Assembly (NCBI GenBank): GCA_003555415.1 | Contig: PWHX01000002.1 | Span: 1-5,451, forward strand | Length of the DNA: 5,451 nucleotides | Direction of reading: 5' to 3' | From: Syntrophomonadaceae bacterium | GTDB lineage: Bacteria; Bacillota; Dethiobacteria; SKNC01 | Program-made: the position numbers and the translations under genes | Notes under the pieces: generated by a model | What the model saw: only the letters and a program-made list of their open reading frames with translations | Database searches by the model: none | What the model was told of the DNA's origin: nothing | Shown here: positions 1 through 5,037 of the stretch, one piece after another | Position numbering within the stretch: position 1 is the stretch's first letter | Layout of the letters: every line of letters begins with the position of its first letter

Positions 1-1258
1 CAAACTGTGTAATTTTGCGATTGGCTTTTTTGTTGCCGTAGGTTAATTTAGATTTGGACTTAGAAGTATTTAGCTTCTCTAAAACGATAGGCTTTTTCTT
101 GTCATTAGCAATATCAATAACCTGGATAGCCAACTCTTCAATAATTTTTGAAGCCTGACCAGTGGTTTTGCCTTCTAAGTTAAGATAGAGTGTTTTTTTA
201 GCTAAAATATTACCGAACTGATCAATTTCAACTAAAGCCAGATGATCATAATTTATATCAACGCCGATAAGTCCATCTTCTTTAGAAAAATTGATTATAT
301 TGTTTTTTGGGACATGGACAATGGCTTTAAATATATAATAATCGCCTTTATCTTTGATTTCCCAGGCAACAGGCTTTTTCCATGCTTTGCGATTTATAAG
401 AGCAGTATCAAGGTCTTCCTGTCTATAAGGAAAGACTAAGTTTTTAATAACGACAGTTCTATCAGGAAGAGCAATCTTAAGCTCCCGGTTTGTATAGTCG
501 TACTTAAAAACGAAATTCCCATACCTGGCATCTTTTCTACCGCTAATCTGCATGGTAGAGTAACGAACTTTCCTGAAATCTTCAAGCCACAGCTCATGAT
601 TGTTAATGTACTTTTCGTCAGTAAACTGGGCTTTAAAAAGCTTCTTGGAACCAAAGGTTGCTCCAAAAAGATAAGATTTAATCTTCTCAAGTTTTTGAGA
701 CTTTCTATTAAGACCAAGTTCAACCATTTTAACTCTGTTTTTTAACTGCTTAATTTGAGGTCTCAGGTGCTGATGCTCAAAATCATAGGCATTAAAAAAT
801 ATCCTGGTGTATTTTTTATAGCGAACACCATAGATACCATTAATCTTAAACTCATTAGCCCCTTTATAAGTTTTGAACTTGCCTTTAATAAGAGTTTTAA
901 GCATCTGCTCTTTCCGTTTAATTTGAGCTTTAAGATCTTTAATTTTCTTTTTCCGAGACTTGATCTGTTCATCTAAGTTAGCTTGATGTAGTTTATTAAG
1001 TTCTTTTTGACTGGAAAGAACAGCTTTAGCTTCTTGTACAGCACTGTTAGTAAAATAATCATTAAGCTTGTAGCGATTTTTAATCTGCATATGAATAGAG
1101 TCTTTGTATTTAAGGTTGTAATTGTATTCATCCAGTAATAATTTATAAGCATAATGTTTTGCCTTATTGAAGATGACAAGGGTATCTTCAATAGCAGAAA
1201 CATTTTCTACTGACAGTTCAGTTTTGTATATTCTTTTTGAAAACAAACATTTTTCCAT
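1..1258 (-). CDS. tnpB: Large TnpB/IS605 OrfB-like RNA-guided nuclease-type protein, C-terminus cut off by window edge
   Basis: An open frame of 419 codons runs from the ATG at 1258 down to the left edge without a stop. The start is supported by an AAGGAGGG site (plus-strand 1267-1274) 8 nt upstream. Residues 1-200 are Lys-rich, with a likely coiled coil at about 85-125. A FGSKKLF motif (202-208) and a following HELWLEDFRK stretch (221-230) are, from memory, typical of the longer TnpB-related proteins of Firmicutes and Actinobacteria. The RuvC-like nuclease domain begins with IGVDIN (catalytic Asp334) and continues to IVLEKL (catalytic Glu394). The third acidic residue and the Cys-rich zinc finger should lie off the left edge. 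About 330 residues precede the first RuvC Asp, clearly more than in a compact TnpB such as that of ISDra2 (about 190). Family knowledge: TnpB proteins are RNA-guided DNA nucleases that help IS200/IS605 elements persist. No TnpA (Y1 transposase) is visible. The gene points away from the sporulation genes and is probably an insertion beside them. A weak TATAAT lies on the minus strand at 1312-1307. Family call is firm; activity is unknown. Confidence 0.88.
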   Translation of the reverse strand, partial: MEKCLFSKRIYKTELSVENVSAIEDTLVIFNKAKHYAYKLLLDEYNYNLKYKDSIHMQIKNRYKLNDYFTNSAVQEAKAVLSSQKELNKLHQANLDEQIKSRKKKIKDLKAQIKRKEQMLKTLIKGKFKTYKGANEFKINGIYGVRYKKYTRIFFNAYDFEHQHLRPQIKQLKNRVKMVELGLNRKSQKLEKIKSYLFGATFGSKKLFKAQFTDEKYINNHELWLEDFRKVRYSTMQISGRKDARYGNFVFKYDYTNRELKIALPDRTVVIKNLVFPYRQEDLDTALINRKAWKKPVAWEIKDKGDYYIFKAIVHVPKNNIINFSKEDGLIGVDINYDHLALVEIDQFGNILAKKTLYLNLEGKTTGQASKIIEELAIQVIDIANDKKKPIVLEKLNTSKSKSKLTYGNKKANRKITQF

Positions 1259-1327
1259 TGAAGATACCCTCCTTGAACCTTGTTATTGCTGAAAAGCCCT
1301 GCCATTATTATATATCAAGGACTTATG

Positions 1328-1358
1328 CTTTAAAACCGCAAAACAGTGTTTTTTAAAG
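1328..1358. other. AT-rich inverted repeat in the flank upstream of the tnpB-like gene
   Basis: CTTTAAAA (1328-1335) and TTTTAAAG (1351-1358) are perfectly complementary. Inside them, AAAAC (1340-1344) and GTTTT (1348-1352) form a competing hairpin with a 3-nt loop. It lies about 70 nt upstream of the tnpB-like start. It could be a subterminal hairpin of an IS605-type left end, an mRNA leader structure, or simply a product of AT-rich sequence. Function is not known. Confidence 0.35.
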
Positions 1359-1387
1359 GAATTTTACATTTTTTTGTTGAAGCTTAA

Positions 1388-1438
1388 GCTGAAGCATCAG
1401 CAATTCGTCCCTCGCCTACGCTTCGCTTAGAGGCAGGG
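1388..1438. other. Pair of adjacent hairpins, candidate element end or structured RNA, upstream of the tnpB-like gene
   Basis: Two stem-loops lie 7 nt apart. The first is GCTGA (1388-1392) / TCAGC (1397-1401) with a 4-nt loop. The second is CCCT-C-GCCT (1409-1417, one bulged C) pairing with AGGCAGGG (1431-1438), with a possible small GC/GC inner stem (1420-1421 with 1425-1426). The second is clearly more GC-rich than its surroundings. Family knowledge: IS200/IS605 elements have imperfect subterminal hairpins that are recognised as single strands, and their TnpB guide RNAs come from element ends, usually the right end downstream of tnpB. Here the hairpins are at the 5' side of the gene, so left-end structure is the simpler reading. 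The element boundary cannot be fixed from this window. Confidence 0.45.
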
Positions 1439-1480
1439 GGTCTTCTTGCTTAAAAAAAGAGATAAAGTTTAAATTTTTGT

Positions 1481-1512
1481 AAAAGCAGCTTATCCAGAGC
1501 TGCTTTTTTTTT
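1481..1512 (+). terminator. Strong intrinsic terminator without a plus-strand gene upstream in the window
   Basis: The stem AAAAGCAGCT (1481-1490) / AGCTGCTTTT (1498-1507) has a 7-nt loop and is followed by nine T residues (1504-1512). The A-run on the left arm means it could also end transcription on the minus strand. On the plus strand it separates spoIIGA from whatever lies to the left. Only the oppositely oriented tnpB-like gene is present there, so the terminator probably served the original left neighbour, expected to be ftsZ by synteny. That gene is not visible here. Confidence 0.85.
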
Positions 1513-1545
1513 GTCGTTAAAAAAATATTTGTTAACATCATATTA

Positions 1546-1577
1546 TGACAAAATTTTAACACTTAATCCCTTATAAT
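1546..1577 (+). promoter_or_regulatory. Candidate spoIIG promoter with long spacer and a Spo0A-box-like site
   Basis: A perfect -10 hexamer, TATAAT, lies at 1572-1577. The only reasonable -35-like hexamer is ATGACA (1545-1550), giving a 21-bp spacer, longer than the normal 17. Overlapping it is TGACAAA (1546-1552), which matches 6 of 7 positions of the Spo0A box TGNCGAA. A weaker box-like TGTCGTT is at 1512-1518. Established knowledge: the Bacillus subtilis spoIIG promoter is a SigA promoter with an abnormal 22-bp spacer, activated by Spo0A bound at boxes overlapping the -35 region. The same arrangement here supports Spo0A control of spoIIGA-sigE. The start of transcription would be near 1584, giving a leader of about 55 nt. 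Confidence 0.6.
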
Positions 1578-1639
1578 TATTCATAGATTACAATTTCCTG
1601 GCATAAAAATTATGGAAAGATTATTGAGGGGTGAACTAG

Positions 1640-2539
1640 GTGTATCTTGATGAAATACTGTTTATAAACATGGCTATGAATTATTTAATACTCTGGTTAA
1701 CAGCCCGTTTATCCCGAAGAAATTATCAATTTAACCGCTTGTTCTGGGGAGCTCTTTTAGGAGCATTGTATGTCCTGACTGTATTTTTACCAGCAAAAAG
1801 TGCTTTTTTTACTATAATTGCTAAATTTATTCTTTCAGTGGCCATTATTTATGTTTCATTTTTACCTGTCAAGGCGAGGGAGCTCTTCTCTCTTTTAGGT
1901 GTATTTTATCTGGTCTCTTTTACTGTTGGTGGAGCAGTACTGGCCTGTTCTTTATTCCTGTCTATGCCCATCTTATCTTCCAGGGGCGCTTTAGTCATAT
2001 CTCCTGTTTCCAGCTGGAATCTGGTTATCCCCTTTTTTCTGGTTTTGTTTTTGGGAAAATGGGGATTGGATTACCTTGAGCAGAAAAAGTGGCAGCGGTT
2101 GTTTAAGGTAGTACTACTTATAAAGCTATTAGGTAAGGAAATAGAGGTCAAAGGAATAATGGACACAGGAAATAAGTTAAAAGAACCAATAAGCAGGGAA
2201 CCAGTAATAGTTGTTCAATACTCAGCTTTAGAGGAAATATTACCTGGAGAAATCAAAGAATATATAAAAGGGCAAAACGACAAAGGTTTGGAGTTAGACA
2301 TAGAAAAGCTGTCGGATTCCCCCCTTGCTTCTAAGTTATGCTTTATTCCCTATTCTTCTTTAGGTAAGAAAAAAGGTTTTCTTTTAGGATTTAGACCTGA
2401 AGGGATAAAACTTTGGGAGAAGGGTAGGGAAGTTGAGGTTTTACAAAAAGCAGTTGTTGCTATTTACTCTGATTCATTTTCAGACAAGACTTCATACCAG
2501 GCTCTGTTGCCTCCATCTTTGCTGGCTAATGTAACTTAA
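1640..2539 (+). CDS. spoIIGA: SpoIIGA, sporulation membrane aspartic protease that processes pro-SigE
   Basis: This 299-residue protein has the two-part SpoIIGA design. The N-terminus opens with YLDEILFINMAMNYL and has five hydrophobic segments, at about 5-22, 36-52, 57-75, 83-106 and 126-143. The cytosolic C-terminal part, from about 160, is a retropepsin-like aspartic protease domain with the catalytic motif MDTGN (Asp175). The family motifs FIPYSSLG (235-242), LLGFRPEGI (248-256) and YQALLPPSLL (286-295) follow. Known role: in the septal membrane of the mother cell SpoIIGA, probably as a dimer, cleaves the pro-sequence from pro-SigE after a signal from the forespore protein SpoIIR. The start is GTG at 1640, in line with the family N-terminus and preceded by GAGGGGTG (1626-1633). 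sigE begins 21 nt after the stop, so the two form an operon. Length is close to the usual roughly 300 residues, and all key residues are present. Confidence 0.95.
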   Translation: MYLDEILFINMAMNYLILWLTARLSRRNYQFNRLFWGALLGALYVLTVFLPAKSAFFTIIAKFILSVAIIYVSFLPVKARELFSLLGVFYLVSFTVGGAVLACSLFLSMPILSSRGALVISPVSSWNLVIPFFLVLFLGKWGLDYLEQKKWQRLFKVVLLIKLLGKEIEVKGIMDTGNKLKEPISREPVIVVQYSALEEILPGEIKEYIKGQNDKGLELDIEKLSDSPLASKLCFIPYSSLGKKKGFLLGFRPEGIKLWEKGREVEVLQKAVVAIYSDSFSDKTSYQALLPPSLLANVT

Positions 2540-2547
2540 AAAAATCT

Positions 2548-2554
2548 GGGAGGG
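2548..2554 (+). promoter_or_regulatory. Ribosome binding site that fixes the TTG start of sigE
   Basis: GGGAGGG is followed by two in-frame TTG codons, at 2561 (6-nt gap) and 2564 (9-nt gap). No ATG or GTG is available in frame before the conserved pro-sequence, so a TTG start is required. I chose 2561. The alternative at 2564 would remove only one residue. Confidence 0.7.
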
Positions 2555-2560
2555 ATTTGT

Positions 2561-3295
2561 TTGTTGCCAATAATACCTAAATATAAAATATTGGTTCGTT
2601 TGGCCCTGTTAAAATTTTTCAACTGGATTGGTTTGAGCGCTGTTCCGGAAATCTATTATGTTGGCAGTAGTGAAGCTTTACCACCACCGCTAACTCATGA
2701 TGAAGAACATTTTTTGTTGGATAAACTTAAAAATGGAGATAAGGAAGTTAAAGGGGTATTAATTGAAAGGAACTTGAGGCTGGTTGTCTATATTGCCCGT
2801 AAATTTGAAAATACAGGAGTTAATATAGATGACCTGGTTTCTATTGGAACAATAGGACTTATTAAAGCTGTGAACACTTTTGATCCCCATAAAAATATTA
2901 AACTGGCTACTTATGCTTCCAAGTGTATAGAGAATGAAATATTAATGTTTCTAAGAAGAAATAATAAGATAAAGGCTGAAATATCCTTTGATGAACCTCT
3001 TAATATTGATTGGGATGGCAATGAACTTCTTTTATCAGATGTTTTAGGTACGGAAAATGATTTAATATATAAAAGTATAGAGGCAGAAGTAGATAGAAGA
3101 TTACTGCGTTTGGCTATGGAGAAACTTTCAAACAGGGAAAAGAAAATAATGGAATTACGCTTTGGTCTGGTTAATGGTCAAGAAAAAACTCAAAAGGAGG
3201 TTGCTGATTTACTGGGCATTTCCCAATCCTATATTTCTCGTTTAGAAAAAAGAATAATAAAAAGACTAAAAAAAGAAATCAAAAAAATGGAATAA
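2561..3295 (+). CDS. sigE: RNA polymerase sigma-E precursor (pro-SigE), early mother-cell sporulation sigma factor
   Basis: The 244-residue product aligns along its whole length with Bacillus subtilis SigE (239 residues), as I recall that sequence. Residues 1-29 are the hydrophobic and basic pro-sequence that holds the factor at the membrane. The cleavage zone is near EIYYVGSSEALPPPL (30-44). Sigma region 2 includes NLRLVVYIARKFENTG (71-86), DDLVSIGTIGLIKAVNTFD (90-108) and the promoter-melting/-10 part KLATYASKCIENEI (114-127). The signature SFDEPLNIDWDGNELLLSD follows. Region 4, with the -35 helix-turn-helix, is at about 210-232 (TQKEVADLLGISQSYISRLE). Known role: after SpoIIGA removes the pro-sequence, SigE directs early mother-cell genes. 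The pro-sequence is about five residues longer than in B. subtilis. Start is TTG at 2561. It is downstream of, and presumably co-transcribed with, its protease gene. Function is very secure. Confidence 0.97.
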   Translation: MLPIIPKYKILVRLALLKFFNWIGLSAVPEIYYVGSSEALPPPLTHDEEHFLLDKLKNGDKEVKGVLIERNLRLVVYIARKFENTGVNIDDLVSIGTIGLIKAVNTFDPHKNIKLATYASKCIENEILMFLRRNNKIKAEISFDEPLNIDWDGNELLLSDVLGTENDLIYKSIEAEVDRRLLRLAMEKLSNREKKIMELRFGLVNGQEKTQKEVADLLGISQSYISRLEKRIIKRLKKEIKKME

Positions 3296-3332
3296 TATCC
3301 CTTGCTCTCCCGCCTTTTCCTGATTTCCTGCA

Positions 3333-3360
3333 GTATAAAAAAAACTCTAACGGACATACT
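3333..3360 (+). promoter_or_regulatory. Candidate SigF/SigG-type promoter of sigG
   Basis: GTATA (3333-3337) fits the -35 pattern of forespore sigma factors (GYWTA for SigF, GHATR-like for SigG). GGACATACT (3352-3360) fits the -10 pattern GGNNANAHT, with a 14-nt gap. It sits in the 106-bp space between sigE and sigG, about 40 bp before the sigG start. This is where B. subtilis sigG has its own forespore promoter. No terminator is visible between sigE and sigG, so read-through from spoIIG is also expected. Motif match was made by eye. Confidence 0.6.
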
Positions 3361-3401
3361 TTTTATAACCTAAAAAAAACTGGGAGGGTAACAAATTAGT
3401 T

Positions 3402-4172
3402 ATGAATAAGGTAGAGATTTGTGGCGTTAATACGGCAAAACTTCCAGTGTTGACAAATGCACAGATGAAAAAACTTTTTGAAGATTATAAAAATGGAGAT
3501 GAGGAAGCGAGGAGAGAGTTAGCCAACGGCAATTTAAGATTAGTACTGAGTGTGATACAAAGATTTAATAATAGGGGAGAATATGTAGATGATTTATTCC
3601 AGGTAGGTTGTATTGGTTTAATGAAAGCAATTGACAATTTTGATTTAAATCAAAATGTGAAATTCTCTACTTATGCGGTTCCCATGATTATTGGAGAAAT
3701 CAGAAGATACCTGCGGGATAATAATCCTATAAGGGTTAGTAGATCATTAAAAGATATAGCTTATAAAGTATTGCAGGTAAGGGACGTACTGGCTAATAAA
3801 TACGGTAGAGAGCCGGCAATTAATGAAATAGCTGAGGAGCTAAATATAGATAGAGAAGAGATTATATTTGCTTTAGATGCTATCCAGGAACCAGTTTCTC
3901 TTTTTGAACCTATATACCATGATGGAGGAGATCCTATCTTTGTCATGGACCAGATAAAAGATGATAAGAGTCAGGATGAAAAATGGCTTGAAGAAATTGC
4001 TGTAAAGGAAGCTATAAATAAGCTGAATAAGAGGGAGCAAATGATTTTAGATATGAGGTTTTACAGGGGAAAGACTCAGATGGAGGTAGCTGATGAAATA
4101 GGCATTTCCCAGGCACAGGTTTCCCGTTTGGAAAAAGCTGCGCTGGGGCACTTAAAAAAACATATCCAATAA
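3402..4172 (+). CDS. sigG: RNA polymerase sigma-G, late forespore sporulation sigma factor
   Basis: This 256-residue sigma-70 family protein matches SigG of B. subtilis (about 260 residues) from end to end. It begins with the SigG-specific segment VEICGVNTAKLPVL (4-17). Region 2 has NGNLRLVLSVIQRFNNRGEY (42-61), DDLFQVGCIGLMKAIDNFD (63-81) and KFSTYAVPMIIGEIRRYLRD (87-106), followed by NNPIRVSRS. Region 3 covers about 115-165, with the conserved SLFEPIYHDGGDP (166-178). Region 4 ends with the helix-turn-helix TQMEVADEIGISQAQVSRLE (225-244). The NGN segment (Asn42) corresponds to Asn45 of B. subtilis SigG, a residue reported to set sensitivity to the anti-sigma factor CsfB/Gin. Known role: it activates late forespore genes such as those for small acid-soluble spore proteins and germination receptors. 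GGGAGGG (3382-3388) lies 13 nt before the ATG, a rather long gap, but no other in-frame start is available. No pro-sequence is present, as expected. Confidence 0.97.
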   Translation: MNKVEICGVNTAKLPVLTNAQMKKLFEDYKNGDEEARRELANGNLRLVLSVIQRFNNRGEYVDDLFQVGCIGLMKAIDNFDLNQNVKFSTYAVPMIIGEIRRYLRDNNPIRVSRSLKDIAYKVLQVRDVLANKYGREPAINEIAEELNIDREEIIFALDAIQEPVSLFEPIYHDGGDPIFVMDQIKDDKSQDEKWLEEIAVKEAINKLNKREQMILDMRFYRGKTQMEVADEIGISQAQVSRLEKAALGHLKKHIQ

Positions 4173-4191
4173 CTTGTTAAGGTTGTAAGGC

Positions 4192-4198
4192 AGGAGGG
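4192..4198 (+). promoter_or_regulatory. Ribosome binding site choosing GTG 4207 for the small membrane protein
   Basis: AGGAGGG lies 8 nt before the GTG at 4207, an ideal distance. An earlier in-frame GTG at 4198 overlaps the last base of this site and so cannot be served by it. The start is therefore placed at 4207, three codons inside the longest open frame. Confidence 0.65.
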
Positions 4199-4206
4199 TG
4201 ATATTA

Positions 4207-4425
4207 GTGATTAATTTTTATAAAAAAATAGGCGCTCTGACTTTAAGCATTTTTTTATTTTCTTTCAGCTTATATTTCATGGGCTTTTCAGATAAAGTAG
4301 TTTGGTCTTACAACCAGAATAATCTACACAGGATCTTAATTGTTTGGCAGGAAGAGAATGTTTTGGAGAAGTATGAGCATAAAGAAATTCCATCTCATAT
4401 CCCTATAATAAAAATATATCCTTAG
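4207..4425 (+). CDS. Unrecognised 72-residue protein with one N-terminal membrane segment
   Basis: I do not recognise a family. The protein starts MINFYKKIG and has one strongly hydrophobic stretch at about 8-27, which can be an uncleaved anchor or a signal peptide. The remaining 45 or so residues are polar and mixed, rich in Glu, Lys and His (EENVLEKYEHKEIPSHIPII), and end in IKIYP. No Cys and no metal or catalytic motif is visible. With Lys6 and Lys7 before the hydrophobic segment, the positive-inside rule places the C-terminal part outside the membrane. It begins 34 nt after the sigG stop with a strong ribosome binding site and no terminator between, so it is probably read from the sigG promoter. 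A role in the forespore is inferred only from this position. The start site and base composition look like those of its neighbours. A fast-evolving sporulation membrane protein is possible. That it is coding is likely but not certain. Confidence 0.6.
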   Translation: MINFYKKIGALTLSIFLFSFSLYFMGFSDKVVWSYNQNNLHRILIVWQEENVLEKYEHKEIPSHIPIIKIYP

Positions 4426-4426
4426 A

Positions 4427-4474
4427 TTATACTGAGAATGCAGGCCGAACGTCAGGCATGCATTCTCAGTATAA
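4427..4474. repeat. Perfect 16-bp inverted repeat (long hairpin) directly after the small gene
   Basis: Left arm TTATACTGAGAATGCA (4427-4442) and right arm TGCATTCTCAGTATAA (4459-4474) are perfectly complementary. The 16-nt loop is GC-richer and can add a 3-bp GCC/GGC inner stem. It begins one base after the TAG of the small gene. No T-run follows directly on either strand, so it is not a standard intrinsic terminator. It may protect or terminate the upstream mRNA, or be a dispersed palindromic repeat or a small mobile-element remnant. One copy is visible in the window. Confidence 0.75.
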
Positions 4475-4567
4475 GAACAGTGTTTTGCTTTTAATATATT
4501 TTTTTATCACTTTCTTATATTTTCAGGCATATAATTTTTATATAAGGAGTTTGGGAGGGCTTTTAAT

Positions 4568-4834
4568 ATGCTTAAAACTTCGGATTTGAGAAGTAGGGAG
4601 GTTATTAATATACAAGATGGTCGTAGGCTGGGGTTAATTAATGATTTAGATGTAGATCTGGAAAAAGGGAGAATCAGGGCATTAATTGTCCCCGGGAGTG
4701 GCAAATTATTTGGTGTATTTGGAGGAGAAAGGGACTATGTTATACCCTGGGAGAATATAGTTAAAATTGGAATTGATACTATTTTAGTAGAACTTCCTGA
4801 ATACTCTTATTCAAAAGATAGTATTGATTATTAG
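4568..4834 (+). CDS. ylmC: YlmC/YmxH family PRC-barrel protein, sporulation-associated
   Basis: The 88-residue product is a single PRC-barrel domain of the YlmC/YmxH family. It opens with TSDLRSREVINIQDGRRLG (4-22), followed by DLDVDLEKGRIRALIVPG (26-43), the segment RDYVIPWENIVKIGIDTILVE (55-75), and a short acidic/Tyr-rich tail. Length is normal for the family (about 80-90). PRC barrels are small beta-barrel folds found in photosynthetic reaction centres, RimM and many stand-alone proteins. The biochemical role of YlmC/YmxH is not established; the sporulation label rests mainly on linkage to sigG and similar genes, as here. The ATG has a GGGAGGG site (4553-4559) 8 nt upstream. The 142-bp gap before it holds the inverted repeat and an AT-rich stretch with a TATAAT at 4530-4535, but no convincing -35 partner. 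It could have its own promoter or be read from sigG. A terminator downstream separates it from nrdR. Confidence 0.88.
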   Translation: MLKTSDLRSREVINIQDGRRLGLINDLDVDLEKGRIRALIVPGSGKLFGVFGGERDYVIPWENIVKIGIDTILVELPEYSYSKDSIDY

Positions 4835-4911
4835 GCAGTACAGAACAAAGATATAGAAAATACATATAAAATAATAAGAAAAAGTAAGCTTTATTATGAA
4901 AAATTGTTGTT

Positions 4912-4943
4912 ATCCTGGCTAAATTAACCTGGCCAGGATTTTT
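4912..4943 (+). terminator. Intrinsic terminator after ylmC
   Basis: ATCCTGGC (4912-4919) pairs perfectly with GCCAGGAT (4932-4939) across a 12-nt loop, followed by a run of five T (4939-4943). It lies about 80 nt after the ylmC stop and before the nrdR promoter region, so it ends the sporulation unit. Confidence 0.8.
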
Positions 4944-4958
4944 ATGATTAGAAAAAAA

Positions 4959-5006
4959 ACACAATATATGGTATGGTTGCATTTATACGACAACAATATA
5001 TAGGAA
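4959..5006 (+). promoter_or_regulatory. Two NrdR-box-like operators overlapping the candidate nrdR promoter
   Basis: Box 1, ACACAATATATGGTAT (4959-4974), differs at two positions from the published NrdR-box pattern, roughly ACACWATATWTWGTGT. Box 2, CAACAATATATAGGAA (4991-5006), keeps the central CAATATATAG but is weaker at both ends. The boxes are separated by 16 bp, which is 32 bp from one to the next or about three helical turns. This is the spacing known for tandem NrdR boxes before ribonucleotide reductase genes. A -35-like TTGCAT (4977-4982) lies between them, and a -10-like TATAGG (4999-5004, 16-bp spacer) lies inside box 2. Bound NrdR would therefore block the promoter, giving autorepression of nrdR. 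Matches were made by eye. Confidence 0.6.
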
Positions 5007-5037
5007 AGTTATTTCTTAAGAAGGGTGGAGAGAAGGA

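Noticed and set aside
242..1203. Several short open frames on both strands inside the left third, some with many hydrophobic residues.
   Set aside because: They are other-frame shadows of the continuous minus-strand TnpB-like frame, which has conserved RuvC motifs and a good ribosome binding site.
3761..3946. 61-codon open frame on the minus strand within sigG.
   Set aside because: It lies wholly inside conserved SigG coding sequence, with no ribosome binding site or recognisable product.
4198..4206. Earlier GTG start for the small membrane protein.
   Set aside because: The GTG at 4198 overlaps the only good ribosome binding site; the GTG at 4207 has correct spacing.
1342..4488. Shared ACAGTGTTTT at about 1343-1352 and 4478-4487 as a possible repeat or attachment site.
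   Set aside because: The identity is only about ten AT-rich bases, with no extension or structural context.
4497..4535. SigE- or SigA-type promoter before ylmC, based on CATATAAT/TATAAT near 4528-4535.
   Set aside because: No acceptable -35 element occurs at the proper distance for either sigma factor, and the stretch is so AT-rich that such hexamers are expected by chance.
4507..4982. Two minus-strand open frames (4507-4704 and 4779-4982).
   Set aside because: The first overlaps conserved ylmC coding. The second crosses the ylmC end, the terminator and the NrdR-box region and has no family resemblance.
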